DNA from: Atkinsonella hypoxylon
Lineage: Eukaryota; Ascomycota; Sordariomycetes; Hypocreales; Clavicipitaceae
Assembly (NCBI GenBank): GCA_000729835.1
Contig: JFHB01000043.1
Coordinates: 62,001-126,000 of the forward strand
DNA length: 64,000 nucleotides
Direction: 5' to 3'
Part shown: in pieces, positions 1 to 11,043 of the stretch
Position numbering within the stretch: position 1 is the first letter of the stretch
Layout of the letters: every line of letters begins with the position of its first letter
Translations under genes and position numbers: made by a program
Notes under the pieces: model-generated
What the model was told of the DNA's origin: nothing
The model's database searches: none
Seen by the model: the letters and a program-made list of their open reading frames with translations, nothing else

Positions 1-227
1 CTAGAAAAAAAAAAAAAAACGTACGCTGCTGTGCTGGCCATCTGGCCGAAGAGCCCTGGGCCCTGGGAGGCCGGCGCGGCGGGAGCCATCTGTTGAGGAG
101 CCATTTGCTGGGGGGCTGCCATGGTAGAGCTTGGCCGTTGCTGCTGGGGCATGGAAGAGGCGGCGGTGGGACGGGTTGGCGCCCGCGAGGGAGCGGGTGC
201 GCGGCCGACGGAGCGATTGCGAGGCAT
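1..227 (-). CDS. MIX17/CHCHD2-like CHCH-domain mitochondrial protein, 5' part only
   Basis: This is the first exon (25-227) of a gene that runs off the left edge. The ATG is at 227 and a GTACGT donor follows position 25, so positions 1-24 are the start of an intron. The 67 visible residues open MPRNRS, then come A/P/R/S-rich and Q-rich stretches, then a GPGLFGQMASTA segment. That order (basic proline-rich leader, then this motif, then a small-residue helix and a twin-CX9C CHCH domain) is typical of the MIX17/CHCHD2 family of mitochondrial intermembrane-space proteins. The CHCH cysteines would lie outside the window, so the assignment rests on the N-terminal part only. The exon ends in phase 2. 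Confidence 0.75.
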   Translation of the reverse strand, partial: MPRNRSVGRAPAPSRAPTRPTAASSMPQQQRPSSTMAAPQQMAPQQMAPAAPASQGPGLFGQMASTAAYVFFFFS

Positions 228-488
228 GGTTGATGGTTGATGCGATGGTGAAGATGGGTGAAGGAAGTGAAAGTACGTGCGATGGGATTCTTAAGGGTGT
301 GGCTGGCCTATCAGGGGGTGTAGAATTGTGGGCTGGCGTAGACGGGCTTTCCAGACATGGGCATGGGATTACAAGTCAAGCAAAATCTAGCATGTTCCGC
401 AACGAAGGCCAGGCCGTAATTGCACCGCAACACCAATCCCCCCGATTCCCCACGAACAGTCAATACATACCAAGCCTTTCTACTACAA

Positions 489-1107
489 CTACCGCCGCCG
501 CAGCCTCTTCCTGCCCCCCTCGCCAGCGCGCTTCCCCTCTTTCAAAAGCGCCTTCGCACGCTCCTCGGCAATCCTCTCCGCCAGCTTCCGCCCCAGCACC
601 TTGTCATCGCCCTAACAAGATTTAGCCTCACCCCGTGGTCATCAATTCTCAGCCAGGGAACATCACGACATACCAGGCTTGCTTTGAGCACCCGCGCCGC
701 AGCCTCCTGGTCGACGACGACGGTTCTCGTCTGGGTGGCCTCCTCCGCGGTTTGGATCTTGGCGAAGTAGCCTTGTACGCGCTTGAGTTCGGCGTACACG
801 GCGTGGTGCTGGGCGTTTGTGCCCTGGAGGCGGAGATGGGCTGGCTGGCTTGGTTAGTATGGCGCTTTCTTGGGGGAGGGTTTTTTTAATTTTTTTAATT
901 TTTTAATTTTTAATTTTTTTTGGGCTTACCGTAGAGGAGGGATTCGATGGCGTATGCGGAGAGGGTGAAGAGCTTTGCTTTGTCGAGGAGGGGGAGGTGG
1001 GATGATGTTTGGGCGAGGTTGAGGAGCGGCTGGAGGGTTTCTTGGAGGGTGGTCAGGTTGGTTGATAGCTTTTGGAGGTCGGGGGTTATGGTCTTTATGT
1101 CGGCCAT
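489..1107 (-). CDS. LRP1: Exosome complex cofactor LRP1/RRP47 (C1D family)
   Basis: Three exons (930-1107, 674-840, 489-611; introns 841-929 and 612-673) join in frame to 155 residues. The intron next to exon 2 carries a perfect TACTAAC branch site. The N-terminal half is a Sas10/Utp3/C1D helical domain: a predicted helix pair starting at MADIKTITPD, a conserved LLYAHLRLQGTNAQHH turn, then HAVYAELKRVQGYFAKI. The C-terminal tail is short and strongly basic (KRAGEGGRKRLRRR). C1D/Rrp47 proteins bind Rrp6 and RNA and help the nuclear exosome process 3' ends of rRNA, snoRNA and other RNAs. The ATG at 1107 was chosen because the conserved domain begins at once. An upstream in-frame extension exists but lacks conserved sequence. 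Confidence 0.85.
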
Positions 1108-1600
1108 TGTGAGGGTGGATGGTTGGTTGTTTGTGGGTTGCGTGTAGTTTTTTTGGTTGTGGGTGGAGGGGGGGGGGGCTGATTGGTGGTTGCCGTGCTT
1201 TTTGCCGTGCTTTTGCCAGTCAGTCACTGGAGCAGGAGAACGACATTTGATGAAGGTGAGACCAGGTTTTTGGCCTCGCAGTCTATATGCATCCACCTTA
1301 TCGCAAGTCAACGCATCTCCTCCACTGCAATATCAGTAGTCACATTCCCTCTCATCGCCCGACTATAAGGACACCTTTCCCTCGTCCTCTCCACCAGGCG
1401 CTCCAAATCGCCGCCCTTCACCCCCTTCACCCGGACCCGCATGTCCACCCGAACCCAGGTGCGGCATCACTCCAGTCAACCGCTCATCTGATGCCTCTGG
1501 CTAGCTACGATGACGGGATTACGGAATCAAAGCTAGAATTCGCAAAGCTACGCACAACTTAGTGCAGAAGAAGAAATGACTTCATACCGCTATCCACCTG
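1108..1600. other. Intergenic: LRP1 promoter and oxidoreductase 3' flank
   Basis: This stretch of 493 bp holds the upstream region of LRP1 and the downstream region of the oxidoreductase. A run of nine G lies near 1168-1177. I see no coding sequence or repeat of note. Confidence 0.5.
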
Positions 1601-3083
1601 CTACACCAACCTCCTTGCCATTTTAAAGACGGTCTTTCCGAGGCCCCCTTTGCCCTCGTACGATGTCATAGCAGCCTTCTTTACCTGTTCGATGTCCTCG
1701 AGATGGACCGACAGACCTACAACAGGTTTCACCTTGCCATCTTCGACATACCCCCGCAGCTCATCCAGGTCGTTCCCATTCGGATCGAGGAACAAATACT
1801 CGTAGTTGACTTTCCACCGTCGAGCTTGGAGCTTGCGCACTGCATCGAGAGCGTTGAGAGCGGTAGACACCATGACGGGGACGTTGCCCGAGTCCGAAGA
1901 CGTGGACACGGCTGAGCTCTGCATCTGCGTGCCTGATGGCGTGGTGGCAATGGAGATGATCAGTCCCGTCTCCGGAACCATACGACTTAGGAACTCCATG
2001 GCCTGCCCAGTCGTGTCAAACATGAAGTCTACAGATCGCTCGGCAATGAACGTCATGGGTTCATTCTTGGTATAGTCGATAACTAGATGAGCGGCGTTAG
2101 CATCTTTCCGCGCACTCTTTCCACCAATTGTTCCATTTCAGATGGAAGTACGTTAGGGGAAGAACGTGGTGTAGGAGTAGCCAGCCCGTGCATACCTTGG
2201 TCAACAGGCCCCTCGCCGAGAAGCTTCGGGATTTTGGATATTTTGGATGTCGACACAGTTGTGATGACTTTGCCTGCTCCGAACACGTTCTTGGCGAGCT
2301 GGCACGCAAAGGAACCCGTTCCACTCACTACAGGGCCAGACATCTCTCGATTAGCCTGTATTCAACGACGCAGAATGCAGAAGAAAGGAAAGACAAACGC
2401 ACAGCCAGCGGGGATGAAGACTGCCTTCCCGGCCAATGAGCCCTTGTACTTGCGAAGGGCTTGGAGAGCCGTCATGGCGGCGAGCGGTGTCGCGGCCGCC
2501 GCTTCGAATGAGAGGCCCTTGGGCTTGCGGGCGACGAAGCTATCGGGGCATTTGGCGAACTCAGCCCACGCTCCTGCAGTGCGATATATCAGCGCATTGT
2601 CAACGTCGGCGTGAATAAAATCTGATTTAGGCTGCGTGAGCAGTTGCATACCAGCAAGTGGTAGGTACCTCGGTGAGACTCTGGCAGTCTGACGTAGACT
2701 TCGTCGCCAACATTGACACGCGTGACTGATGATTCAATGGCAGCGACCACACCACTAGCGTCATAGCCAATCTTGTATGGAAAGCTGCGGCTCATAAGGT
2801 TATGAGTATTCAGAATAGACATGATTGGGTCTGAGATGAGGCGTCATGTGCAGTTGCTGACTGACTCGGCGTAATATCAGTGGACGGAGACTCACGGGTC
2901 CTTGACTATGGCTTTCATGATCCTGGCTGCCTTCTTGACATCGATTGGGTTGATGCTAGAGGCGTGGACACGAACGACGACGTCGCTTGGGTCTGTGACC
3001 TCGGGCACAGGGGCATATGACAGTTGATACCCCGAAGGGTCTGAATACGTCGTCGGTGCAATAACTGCCTGCATGGCTGGCAT
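1601..3083 (-). CDS. Zinc-type (MDR) alcohol dehydrogenase / quinone-oxidoreductase-like protein
   Basis: Five exons (2896-3083, 2669-2784, 2403-2573, 2196-2327, 1601-2082) join in frame to 362 residues, normal for a medium-chain dehydrogenase/reductase. The N-terminal GroES-like domain includes the VVVRVHASSINPIDVK segment and a GYDASGVVAAI motif. The Rossmann domain follows with the nucleotide-binding loop LSGTGSFACQLAKNVFGAGK and a VIDYT strand. The usual catalytic-zinc ligands are not evident, so it belongs with zinc-independent, NADP-dependent quinone-oxidoreductase-like members. Substrate cannot be read from sequence; such genes reduce quinones, enones or aldehydes and some act in secondary metabolism. 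Exon 5 is preceded by a GCTAAC branch site and a CATCTAG acceptor that restores the conserved VDQVIDY junction. The start at 3083 has a second in-frame ATG three codons later. Confidence 0.85.
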
Positions 3084-3958
3084 TTCTCAGTATCTGTCAA
3101 TGCCTGTAATATGTCGCAGCTACTGCGAGGTTTTCAATCCTGAGCTGGCTGCACCGATGTGCTCAGTCTCGTACTGTCGGCGACCGACGTAGGTTGAATG
3201 TCGTGGTGGTGACAGGAAGCAAATACGTCGACAATCCCCTTCATGTCAAAGAATCTGCAGACCTCAGGACAACACTCACGCTGGCTTGGAGTTGTCAATC
3301 GATAAGTTTCGACGCCATGACAACTGCAGGTGGGTGGTACTTTGACAAGCCATTCTCCGCTGGAAGAGGAGCCGGGCGAGGATAGATGGTGTTTCCTGGC
3401 AATTAGCGCGGGACGGATCGATCGAGTCAGCCGCCGACAGCATCGTGCTGTTCACGAGTTGCTAGTTCCTGCCTGGGGGGCGCCAGACTTTAATCCGTCT
3501 CAAGCTAAACTTAAGTTCCGCGTAAGTTTCTCTTCCGGCCATTTTGTGGTCCTCGGGTAATGTAGGCATGACGACTGGCAAACGCATTCAGACCCAGCTC
3601 CTGTTTATTCTGTTCTATCTAGGAGATTTTATTACGCTAAGCTTTCATGAGAGACTCATTGGGCGAACATGTCTGTGTTTGGCCTGCGGAACAATGCCGA
3701 TTGGCTGTGTATCTGGACCAACATCTAAGATAAGAGGCCGTTCAAGCATCCAAGATAAGAGGCCATTCAAGCATCAAGATAAGAGGCCACTCAAGCATCC
3801 ATGATAAGAGGCCGTTCAAGCATCCAAGATAAGATGCCATTCAAGAAGTCTACTTTCCCACTCCACGGGTGGAAAATCAGGTTTCGCTTCTTCAACACCT
3901 CGACTCCACGTTACTTGGCTGCCGTTCATGTCAAATAACATGAAAAGACAGCACCCAC
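3084..3958. other. Intergenic between oxidoreductase start and MFS transporter stop
   Basis: Apart from the minisatellite at 3726-3845, no coding potential or known element is visible. The upstream side should hold the oxidoreductase promoter. Confidence 0.5.
3726..3845. repeat. Minisatellite, about five units of 24-25 bp
   Basis: A unit of the form AAGATAAGAGGCC-nnn-TCAAGCATCC is repeated about five times head to tail. Small changes distinguish the units (CCGTTC, CCATTC, CCACTC, and a final GATGCC). It ends about 114 bp beyond the stop codon of the MFS transporter. Confidence 0.9.
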
Positions 3959-5659
3959 TTAATCGCGCTTGAGCCCAATTCTGCCCGTTTTCCTTAACCC
4001 GACTGCCCCCAGCATCGCGCAAAGCATCATGAAAGCAAACATGGTCCAGAAGCTTGCCCTGAGCCCCTCCATAACTGCAGCCGTCCTGTCGCCTGCACCG
4101 CTATTCTTCATAACGAGCGTCGACACAGCCTGCATGACAGCTACGCTCGACGCTTGGCCAAATTGCGCGGCCGTGTTGAAGACGGCACCCGCCAACGCTT
4201 GCGTGTCGTCCGGGAAGTTCTCAGAGATGATGATCAGGCCCACGGTGAAGAGGACATCGATGCTGGTAGGTGCAAATAATTGCGCCACGAATGCGTTAGT
4301 CCAATACGGAGAGTGGACTTCGATTACGGCCATGAGAAGGGGCGCGACGGCACATAGTACGGAGGAAATCGTGACTAGCCATACAGCCGGTACTCTGTCG
4401 ACGAATAAGCCTGTGGTTAAGTTAAGAATCACACCGAATAAAAGACTGGGCAATATTCTAATGCCCGCTTGAAGAGCAGAGAGGTGTTGGACTTCCTGAA
4501 AGCTGTGCAGGGCAGGTCAGTCACGGAGTGTTTCCAACATGGTAGACATCACATGACTTACAAAAGACTGGCAAAAAGCTCCATCGCCGTGATGAAGCCG
4601 AATGACAGCACTATCATAGCACATATACTGGAGAAAGCGGTCTTCTTCCAGAGCGAATTCGGTATCAAGGCCGGCTTGCCTAAGCGGACTTGCCGATGGA
4701 CCCAACCTATGAATGACGGCAATGTGAGGGCGATGAGGCAGATGCATGTGATACTTTCAGCTCGTGTAATGTTGTGTATACCCATACTCAGAACGCTTGG
4801 GGAACAGACTGTAAGATTCGTAAGTTGGCGTTTCTGCAGATTGACGTACTTACGCAAACAGGTACGAGAGTAAGGCCATAAATGCCGAAGCCAAGAAAGC
4901 TCCGACCCAATCCACCTTGTATCCAAGATGGCTCAGCTTGCTGCGAATGGTTCGTTCCTCGTCGTTTTTCGGCAGAGCCCAAGTCGCCACAGCGGCCAAA
5001 ACCAGGGTCAAGCTTCCATATATGTACCATGCCGCTCTCCAACCGATCATATCTTGAAGAACACCGCCGAGAACCAAGCCGATCGAGAAGCCAAGAGGCT
5101 GACTCAGGCCAAGGCAGGAAAAGGCAACATTGCGAGGGCGCCCACAGGCAAGATTCTGAGTGACGAGGGCAACGGAAGAGGCGAGGTGCATGGCATATCC
5201 GATGCCTTGCAGGGCTCGCATCACAATCAGCTGAGGACCAGTCTTGGCCGCGCCTCCGCCGAGAATGAAAGCACCACTGGTTACGCATCCAGCCAAGCAG
5301 ACAATTCTGGACCCGATCAAGTCTGCTATAGATCCTGCTATCAAGAGCGTCGACGCACACGTTAGGTTGGAAACCGAAATCGGCCAAAGCGACAGGGACT
5401 CGGGGAGGTCAATATCGGCGCCAATGGCGGGCAGGCCAACGACGACAAGGCCATTGACTGCACTTAATATGAAGTTCACTGCGGATAGCAGAACAACCAC
5501 GGCAACTCTGCGGAAAAGAGACAGAGGCGGTGCATCGTCCACAAGGTCCGTTGATGGGTTATCGCTGTTACAATCTAGTAAAGCTCGTGGAGTTGACCCG
5601 CCAGAAGCAAGCGTCGCAGATTGCTCCGTAACCACCTCGGTTTGCTTATATGAGCCCAT
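3959..5659 (-). CDS. Major facilitator superfamily transporter (14-TM drug:H+ antiporter type)
   Basis: Three exons (4854-5659, 4562-4795, 3959-4502; introns 4796-4853 and 4503-4561) join in frame to 527 residues. After an approximately 48-residue hydrophilic head (cytosolic, serine/threonine-rich) come about 14 hydrophobic segments. Recognisable landmarks are the AGSIADLIGSRIV loop (motif A position after TM2), the RALQGIGYAM helix, a GLSQPLGFSIGLVLGG segment in the motif C position, GWRAAWYIYG, and RQVRLGKPALIPNSLW followed by the FFQEVQHLSALQAGIR loop. These match the fungal DHA2-like group that exports drugs, toxins or small metabolites across the plasma membrane. The substrate is not predictable. 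It is not beside biosynthetic genes, so a role in a metabolite cluster is not supported here. Confidence 0.87.
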
Positions 5660-7777
5660 ATTCCCGACTGAAGCGGCATCGAGTGCATAAGGTGCCTATG
5701 CTGTCAGCAACAGAACCAGGGGGGGGGGATGTCAAATTTATTTCCCCAGCTCATCATGATCTGATTTCTAACTGCATGAATGAAGCGAGACGGTGACGCT
5801 GAATTTGATAAATGGTGACGTGGCCCTCCTCAATGGCGTGGGTCAGATCGCCAAAAGCCATTCTTGATAGAGTTGGACGAGGTAAACGTTGAGTCAGTAG
5901 CTGACCGAGTCTGTTTTTTTAGGTGACCGAGTATGTAATTACATTGACATGAGGTTTTAGAGGGAACCTGAGCCGAAGGTGCTGTGGGTCCTGCTTTAGC
6001 CAATGGTATTATGCATTCACAGTACACATAATCTTTTTTTTTTCCCCGACATTTCAGAAGTATGGACATTCTTATTAAAACTTGCCCAATTTTTTTTTTC
6101 CAATTGATTTGACTGCCTAACTTAAGCATTTGATCAAAAACGCCAATTTTTTTTTCTCTCTATTCCTTACGATTATCCATCTCTTTGGTGCCAACAAGAC
6201 TACACCTTCGTGTCGACTGGGTTCTGGTATGTCTGGCATTGACCCACTAGGCTAAAAGGCGGGGTGCAGCTCTACCTGTCGATGGTTGCACTGGTTGCTC
6301 CTGCATGTCAACACGCTCGGCATCCGGGACCAATCAAAATCATCCCATTCAAAGACTGACTTCTTCTACGGAGTTTGTCAGTGTCAAGGCACCAACTAGG
6401 CCACGAACAGCTAGTCGGCCAGTCTGGGCTAAGGAAAGTCAAGATACTTCCATCTGCACTCGGGCCGCATTATAGTGGAAGTACCACCCATGTCTCGGAA
6501 CATAAGTGGACCTGTCACTCAGCTGTTGCCTTCGCACTGGGGAGGGGGAGGGATACAATATGCATTACATAAAAGTCATAACTCGGCCCGAGCTACAAAG
6601 AGTTACTTTGCACATCTCATAAACCCCACCATTCACCAGACGCACAACAGGTCGCTCAAGGTTACCCCGCAAGCCACCAAGCCACCCAGGAAAAGTTAAG
6701 CAGGGGCTTAGCACTATCGGTACTAAAGAGATGTGCTAAGTGATCGTGAATCCTAGTGAATTTAAAATTATTTTAAAAAAAAAACCAATAGGAAAAGAAT
6801 TTTTTTACGTCAGAAAATCCACAACACCCTTTAAATTCTGTCAGCTAAATGCCTCAGGTTGACTTTATCCCTCAATTGAATTGCAGAGTTGTTGCATCCG
6901 CATCCCTTGGACTGTGGTAAGGGCACCATATGGGTCCGAAGTGGCTCAGTGGGCCAATCAGGACTAACGTAAACGAGAGGAACTAGAATGTACATGGGAA
7001 ACTCGTTGTATTAAAAGCTCAGCAATTCCCAATTCGTACTAAAACAGCGATACATCGCTCACATCGCAGCACACTATTTCGAGTTAGCTGTTGTGGCTGC
7101 TCATAAGTACCTAGCACATATCGAAGATGAGCGTCGCGTGACCTTGTTAATGTCCATCGCGAAAAAAGGCATGGACCAGGTTGTATTCAGAAATACAGCA
7201 GGTTTAACCACGCATAGCGGCTGAGCCATTTTCTGGGTCCCTGGCTCCGGGCTGATGGTTGATGGCTAATGGCGACATTTTGAGGCTGGTACGGTCCGTA
7301 GAGACAACAACTTCCATTGATGTGCCTGTAATATATTGCCCGTAATAGCGAATCAGCTGGCATGATGAGCAATTTATGTGGGCCACCGCACGGAAACCAG
7401 CGAAGAGACCTCGCATTCGGCTGCCTCCCTATTGGCCCACGTGACGGCATTTTTCTTTAGCTGCGTTTCGAAAACCTTCCCACGATTACGCAACCCAGAA
7501 GCACCATCGTCTCATCGTCTAAGCACCGACGGCTTTCATTCTGCGCTTTTACGTCCACAAAGTCAGCAGCTTACTGACTCGAAAAGCTACACGAAGCCCC
7601 CAGGCCCCACGCCTCTGCTTTCCGCTGCTGCTTTCTCGAAACTAGTCGCTACCCCTGCACGTCCCTCATACCTCGGAACACCCTGTGGTAGGCGCAAAGT
7701 TCCGTTATACAATCGCCAAGGTGGCTGCTTTAAGCACTCTACGGCTATCCGCAAGGATAAATCAAAACATATCATGT
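5660..7777. other. Long intergenic region, no gene seen
   Basis: About 2.1 kb between two divergently transcribed genes. It contains several T- and A-rich runs (near 6037, 6090, 6148 and 6776) and only short, unconvincing reading frames. The right end is the 5' leader and promoter of the ketopantoate-reductase-like gene. No tRNA, rRNA or transposon signature was recognised. Confidence 0.5.
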
Positions 7778-9100
7778 ATGCGAGATAGCTTCACCGCCTG
7801 CCGCCCGTCAAGGCGACGTTATGGCACGGTCGCGACTAGCGACGGACATACACCCAAGGCTCCTCCAAGAAGCACGACGATACGATCCCATGGGCCATGG
7901 TCCACTTCATTGCATGTTGAGCCATCAAGAGCCCAAAAAAGTCCGGCGCCCCAATTCTACGTGCCGTCTGTTCTTCTCCCGCAAGAAGCTGCGCAATCAC
8001 CTACCGTACACAAGATTCACATACTCGGAGAGGATGAGAGGTCAAAGTTTATCGCACATGCTTTATCAAGCGTTTACGACTCAGTTGAGATGCTCAGCTG
8101 GAGAGGCCATACAACTTCGAAATATGGCAACATCCAAAAGTTGCGGCCCAGCCGTCGGCGAGATAGCGCCCCCGTGGAGACTAATCTAGCGAAGCCCTGG
8201 GCCCTCGTCAAGGATGACAACTCCCGAATCGATCAACTTGTCGTCACTGGGCGAGGTCACGAAGCTGCTAAGGCATTGGAGGCTGTCAAGGACCGCATCG
8301 ACAATGGCACAACTATATGCTTAATGAATGATGGGCTGGGGGTTCTCGAGGACGTCAGAAAGAAGATTTTCGAGGGAACCGACCTAACACCGATCTTCTT
8401 GCTCGGATACATGAACCATCGTCTGGTTTACAATCGGAAATATGGCGCAGTCACCCAGCTCAAGCGGGGCGAGACCAAGTTGACCTTTGCGCAAGCGCCC
8501 CGGATGCGCGTCACAGATGTGCAAAAGATTGAATCGCGGCCGAATCTTGTCAGCGCGTTGGAGGAGGCTGACGATCTACGTTCTACGTTGACTTTGTACG
8601 ACGAATGGCTACGATTCAAGCTTCCCTCGGTCATATTCGACTCGGTAGTGGAGCCTATCTGTGTGCTTCTTGAGATGCCATACCATGGCATATTACAGAA
8701 TCCGGCTGCGCAGCGCCTCATGCAAGGTCTTTTATTTGAGATTATTACAGTCTTGAAGGCTATGCCAGAGCTGGAGGGGTCCACCATCATCAGGGATTAC
8801 GTAGAGAGCAAAGGTATTCGAAAATTCATGTATGGCCGAATAAGGGCAAAGCGGTCAGACCCGAGCCAGCTCGTCCGGCGCATTGAGAAAGGCCTACCGA
8901 CAGATATCGAGTACCTCAATGGTTATTTCCTTCGCCGCGGCCAGAGACTGGGTATGGACATGCGGATGAACAGAATGATGCGAGATATGGTCAAGGCGAA
9001 GCACTCTCAGGCCATTGAGAGGCTGAACTCTTATGTGCCCATGGAAGAAACGTCGGTTCCGAGTGATTTAGCGTTCAGGTACCGAACTGTGCCGCGGTAA
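7778..9100 (+). CDS. Ketopantoate-reductase-like (ApbA/PanE) protein, probably mitochondrial
   Basis: A single exon of 440 residues from the first in-frame ATG. The frame is open upstream to a TAG at 7643 but has only non-ATG codons there, so a spliced upstream exon remains possible. The N-terminus (MRDSFTACRPSRRRYGTVAT) is Arg/Ser-rich like a mitochondrial presequence. A Rossmann-like strand at VHKIHILGEDERSKFIAHAL occupies the nucleotide-binding position. The C-terminal domain has the family's KLPxxxFDSVVEPI and NPAAQRLMQGLLFEI helices, including the lysine of the reductase family. The glycine-rich GxGxxG loop is replaced by GEDERS, so NADPH binding may be lost. Relatives include the yeast translational activator Cbs2, which has the same fold. 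A four-codon upstream ORF (ATG at 7774) overlaps the start. Confidence 0.75.
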   Translation: MRDSFTACRPSRRRYGTVATSDGHTPKAPPRSTTIRSHGPWSTSLHVEPSRAQKSPAPQFYVPSVLLPQEAAQSPTVHKIHILGEDERSKFIAHALSSVYDSVEMLSWRGHTTSKYGNIQKLRPSRRRDSAPVETNLAKPWALVKDDNSRIDQLVVTGRGHEAAKALEAVKDRIDNGTTICLMNDGLGVLEDVRKKIFEGTDLTPIFLLGYMNHRLVYNRKYGAVTQLKRGETKLTFAQAPRMRVTDVQKIESRPNLVSALEEADDLRSTLTLYDEWLRFKLPSVIFDSVVEPICVLLEMPYHGILQNPAAQRLMQGLLFEIITVLKAMPELEGSTIIRDYVESKGIRKFMYGRIRAKRSDPSQLVRRIEKGLPTDIEYLNGYFLRRGQRLGMDMRMNRMMRDMVKAKHSQAIERLNSYVPMEETSVPSDLAFRYRTVPR

Positions 9101-9441
9101 AAATAAATGTACAAACAAGTCTGTATTCCTTTTGAAGTCATAGAAGATAGCATAGCACTGGCGTATGTTGTATGGATACAACGATCTGCTATTTCAGTTT
9201 TCATCACATCAAAGCCACGTCCTCGTCACGAGGTTTTTTTTTCCTTTTTTCTCTGCCGTCGTCATGCGTCCCACTATAGTCCTCATCCCATCGTCGTGAC
9301 ATTTCTCGTCTAATCAATCTGGGTATACTTTGTAGCGAGTATAAATCGACCTCACGTGATGCGAAAGCCCCATTTGCCCCTCAAACTGCCCCACCATCAC
9401 GCGATTGCATGCAATAACTCCCATCAATCACCGAACGAAAA
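9101..9441. other. Intergenic: 3' flank and PDCD5-like promoter
   Basis: The first part is the downstream region of the ketopantoate-reductase-like gene. The last 100 bp should hold the promoter of the PDCD5-like gene. No repeat or RNA gene is visible. Confidence 0.45.
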
Positions 9442-9968
9442 ATGGACGACGAGCTCGAACAGGTTCGCAGTAAAAAAAAAATAAAATAAAATAAAATAAA
9501 ACCCATTGAAGCTCCTTATCTAATAACCCCGACAGATCAGAAAGGCTCGTCTCGAGCAGCTTAAAGCCCAGTCCGCCTCAGCAAGCGGCTCCCAATCCGC
9601 TGGCCTCGACCCCGAGCGCCAGAAACAGTACGTGCAGTTTTATCCGCTTGAAAAGAAGAGGAAGGGAGGGAGTTTTGCTGACTGGGGGGGATAGACAACA
9701 AGATGAGGCCCGTCAGCACATCCTCAACCAGATTCTGCAGCCCGAGGCGGCGGATCGGCTGGGCCGGATTCGTCTTGTGAAGGAGACGCGTGCGACGGAT
9801 GTGGAAAACAGGTTGATTACGCTGGCGCAGACGGGCCAGCTGCGGCAGAAGGTGACGGAGGCGCAGCTCAAGGAGCTTTTGAATGCCGTGGCTGAGAATC
9901 GGGAGGAGGAGAAGATTGTGGTGAGTAGGCGGAAGGGGTGGGATGATGACGATTTGCTGGATTTGTAG
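9442..9968 (+). CDS. PDCD5/TFAR19-family DNA-binding protein
   Basis: Three exons (9442-9462, 9536-9627, 9695-9968; introns 9463-9535 and 9628-9694) give 128 residues, the usual size of PDCD5 homologues. The first exon encodes just seven residues (MDDELEQ). The core is the family's helical bundle: IRKARLEQLKAQ, then QQDEARQHILNQILQPEAAD followed by RLGRIRLVKETRA and the VENRLITLAQTGQLRQKV helix. The C-terminus is the acidic DDDDLLDL. Archaeal, yeast and human members bind nucleic acid or chaperonin CCT and are linked to apoptosis or stress responses. The fungal role is poorly known. Intron 1 contains an (AATAA)-type run at about 9473-9501. The gene is convergent with COQ4, leaving about 165 bp between stops. 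Confidence 0.9.
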
Positions 9969-10133
9969 ATGGGCGAGGATACCTTTTTTTGGTTCCGTGT
10001 TATGTAGCATGAAGGACTGGCTTCTTTTCACTGATGTGCATTGTCCATGGATGTAATATACATGGCTCGATGTGCATTATGCCGTACTGATACTGTGGAC
10101 ACGAAGATGGGGTATATCAATCAAGTCGCCATC

Positions 10134-11043
10134 TCACTCTTTCTTTTCACCTCTAGCCTGCCTCCGCATAGCCCGCAGATCAGGAGGCCGCTCGATGCCC
10201 AGCTCCGTCCGCAACTCATCCACATCCCTCTCCAGCTGCTCCTCCCAAAACACATTCATCACCGCCCGCCCGCGAGACCCGTTCTTCAGCGCCCACGGCA
10301 GGTAGATAGTGCAGAATCTCCGTCGCGCCCGCGCCTTCAGCGTCGCCGCGGCAAACATGCTCAGGCCCGGCATCGGCAGGCCCGTGTTCGCCCACTCAAA
10401 CGCCTTGAGCGCGACCTCGCCCTCCCGCACGACAGGCAGACCGGTAATGGCGTGGTAGAAATCATGGCACTCGCGGTACCGCTGCATGACGTACGCGCAC
10501 TCCTCGTCGTCGATGTACCGCGTCGGCTCGCGCGTGTCGGGCGAGACGCCCTCGCGGTCGAGCCACGAGACGTAGGCGGCGCCGAGGGTGTTTTCGGGCA
10601 GGGACCGGAGACGCGGGAGGGAGAGCGTCTTGGAGGTGATTCGGGGCCGGAGGCGGAGGATGCGGCGGCCTGTTGGGTCGGCGAGCATGGCGTCGCGCAG
10701 GCGGTGGATGAAGTAGGGTGTTGCGGTGGACTCGCCGACTGCTGCGATGAGGTCTGCCGTGCTGGTCAGCTTTTGTTGTCGTGCGGGTGCCCGTCCTTGG
10801 TGGCGATGGGATTTTACCTGCGCGGTAGGGGTTGATGAGCGCCATGGTACTGGCTCCGAGGGCCATGCAGAGACGCTCTGTCTTGGTGAGAGGTACGTGG
10901 TTGGGATAGTTGGGCGGCGGGCGGTTGAGCACGGAGAAGGGCCTCGTGGTTTGGGTTGACGGGGTACATGTTGTGCAGGTGATGGCTTGGAGCGCGTGCC
11001 GAGCTGCTTGAGCTGGCTGGGCTCTTTTGAGGACAAGGTCCAT
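10134..11043 (-). CDS. COQ4: Ubiquinone biosynthesis protein COQ4, mitochondrial
   Basis: Two exons (10818-11043 and 10134-10753; intron 10754-10817) join in frame to 281 residues. Exon 1 encodes an Arg/Thr/Ala-rich mitochondrial presequence followed by PLTKTERLCMALGAS. Exon 2 carries the COQ4 signature HDxxHx11E as HDFYHAITGLPVVREGE, the zinc/ligand motif of the family, in the context RYRECHDFYHAI. It also has the WANTGLPMP loop and the DVDELRTELGIERPP C-terminus. COQ4 sits on the matrix side of the inner membrane, organises the CoQ-synthesis complex and has been linked to decarboxylation of a coenzyme Q precursor. The gene is divergent from the SET-domain gene, with 314 bp between starts. 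Most of exon 2 is open on the opposite strand too, but that frame has no conserved protein. Confidence 0.93.

Noticed and set aside
10041..10835. Long + frame over COQ4
   Set aside because: It is an antisense shadow of the conserved COQ4 exon and contains no conserved protein features.
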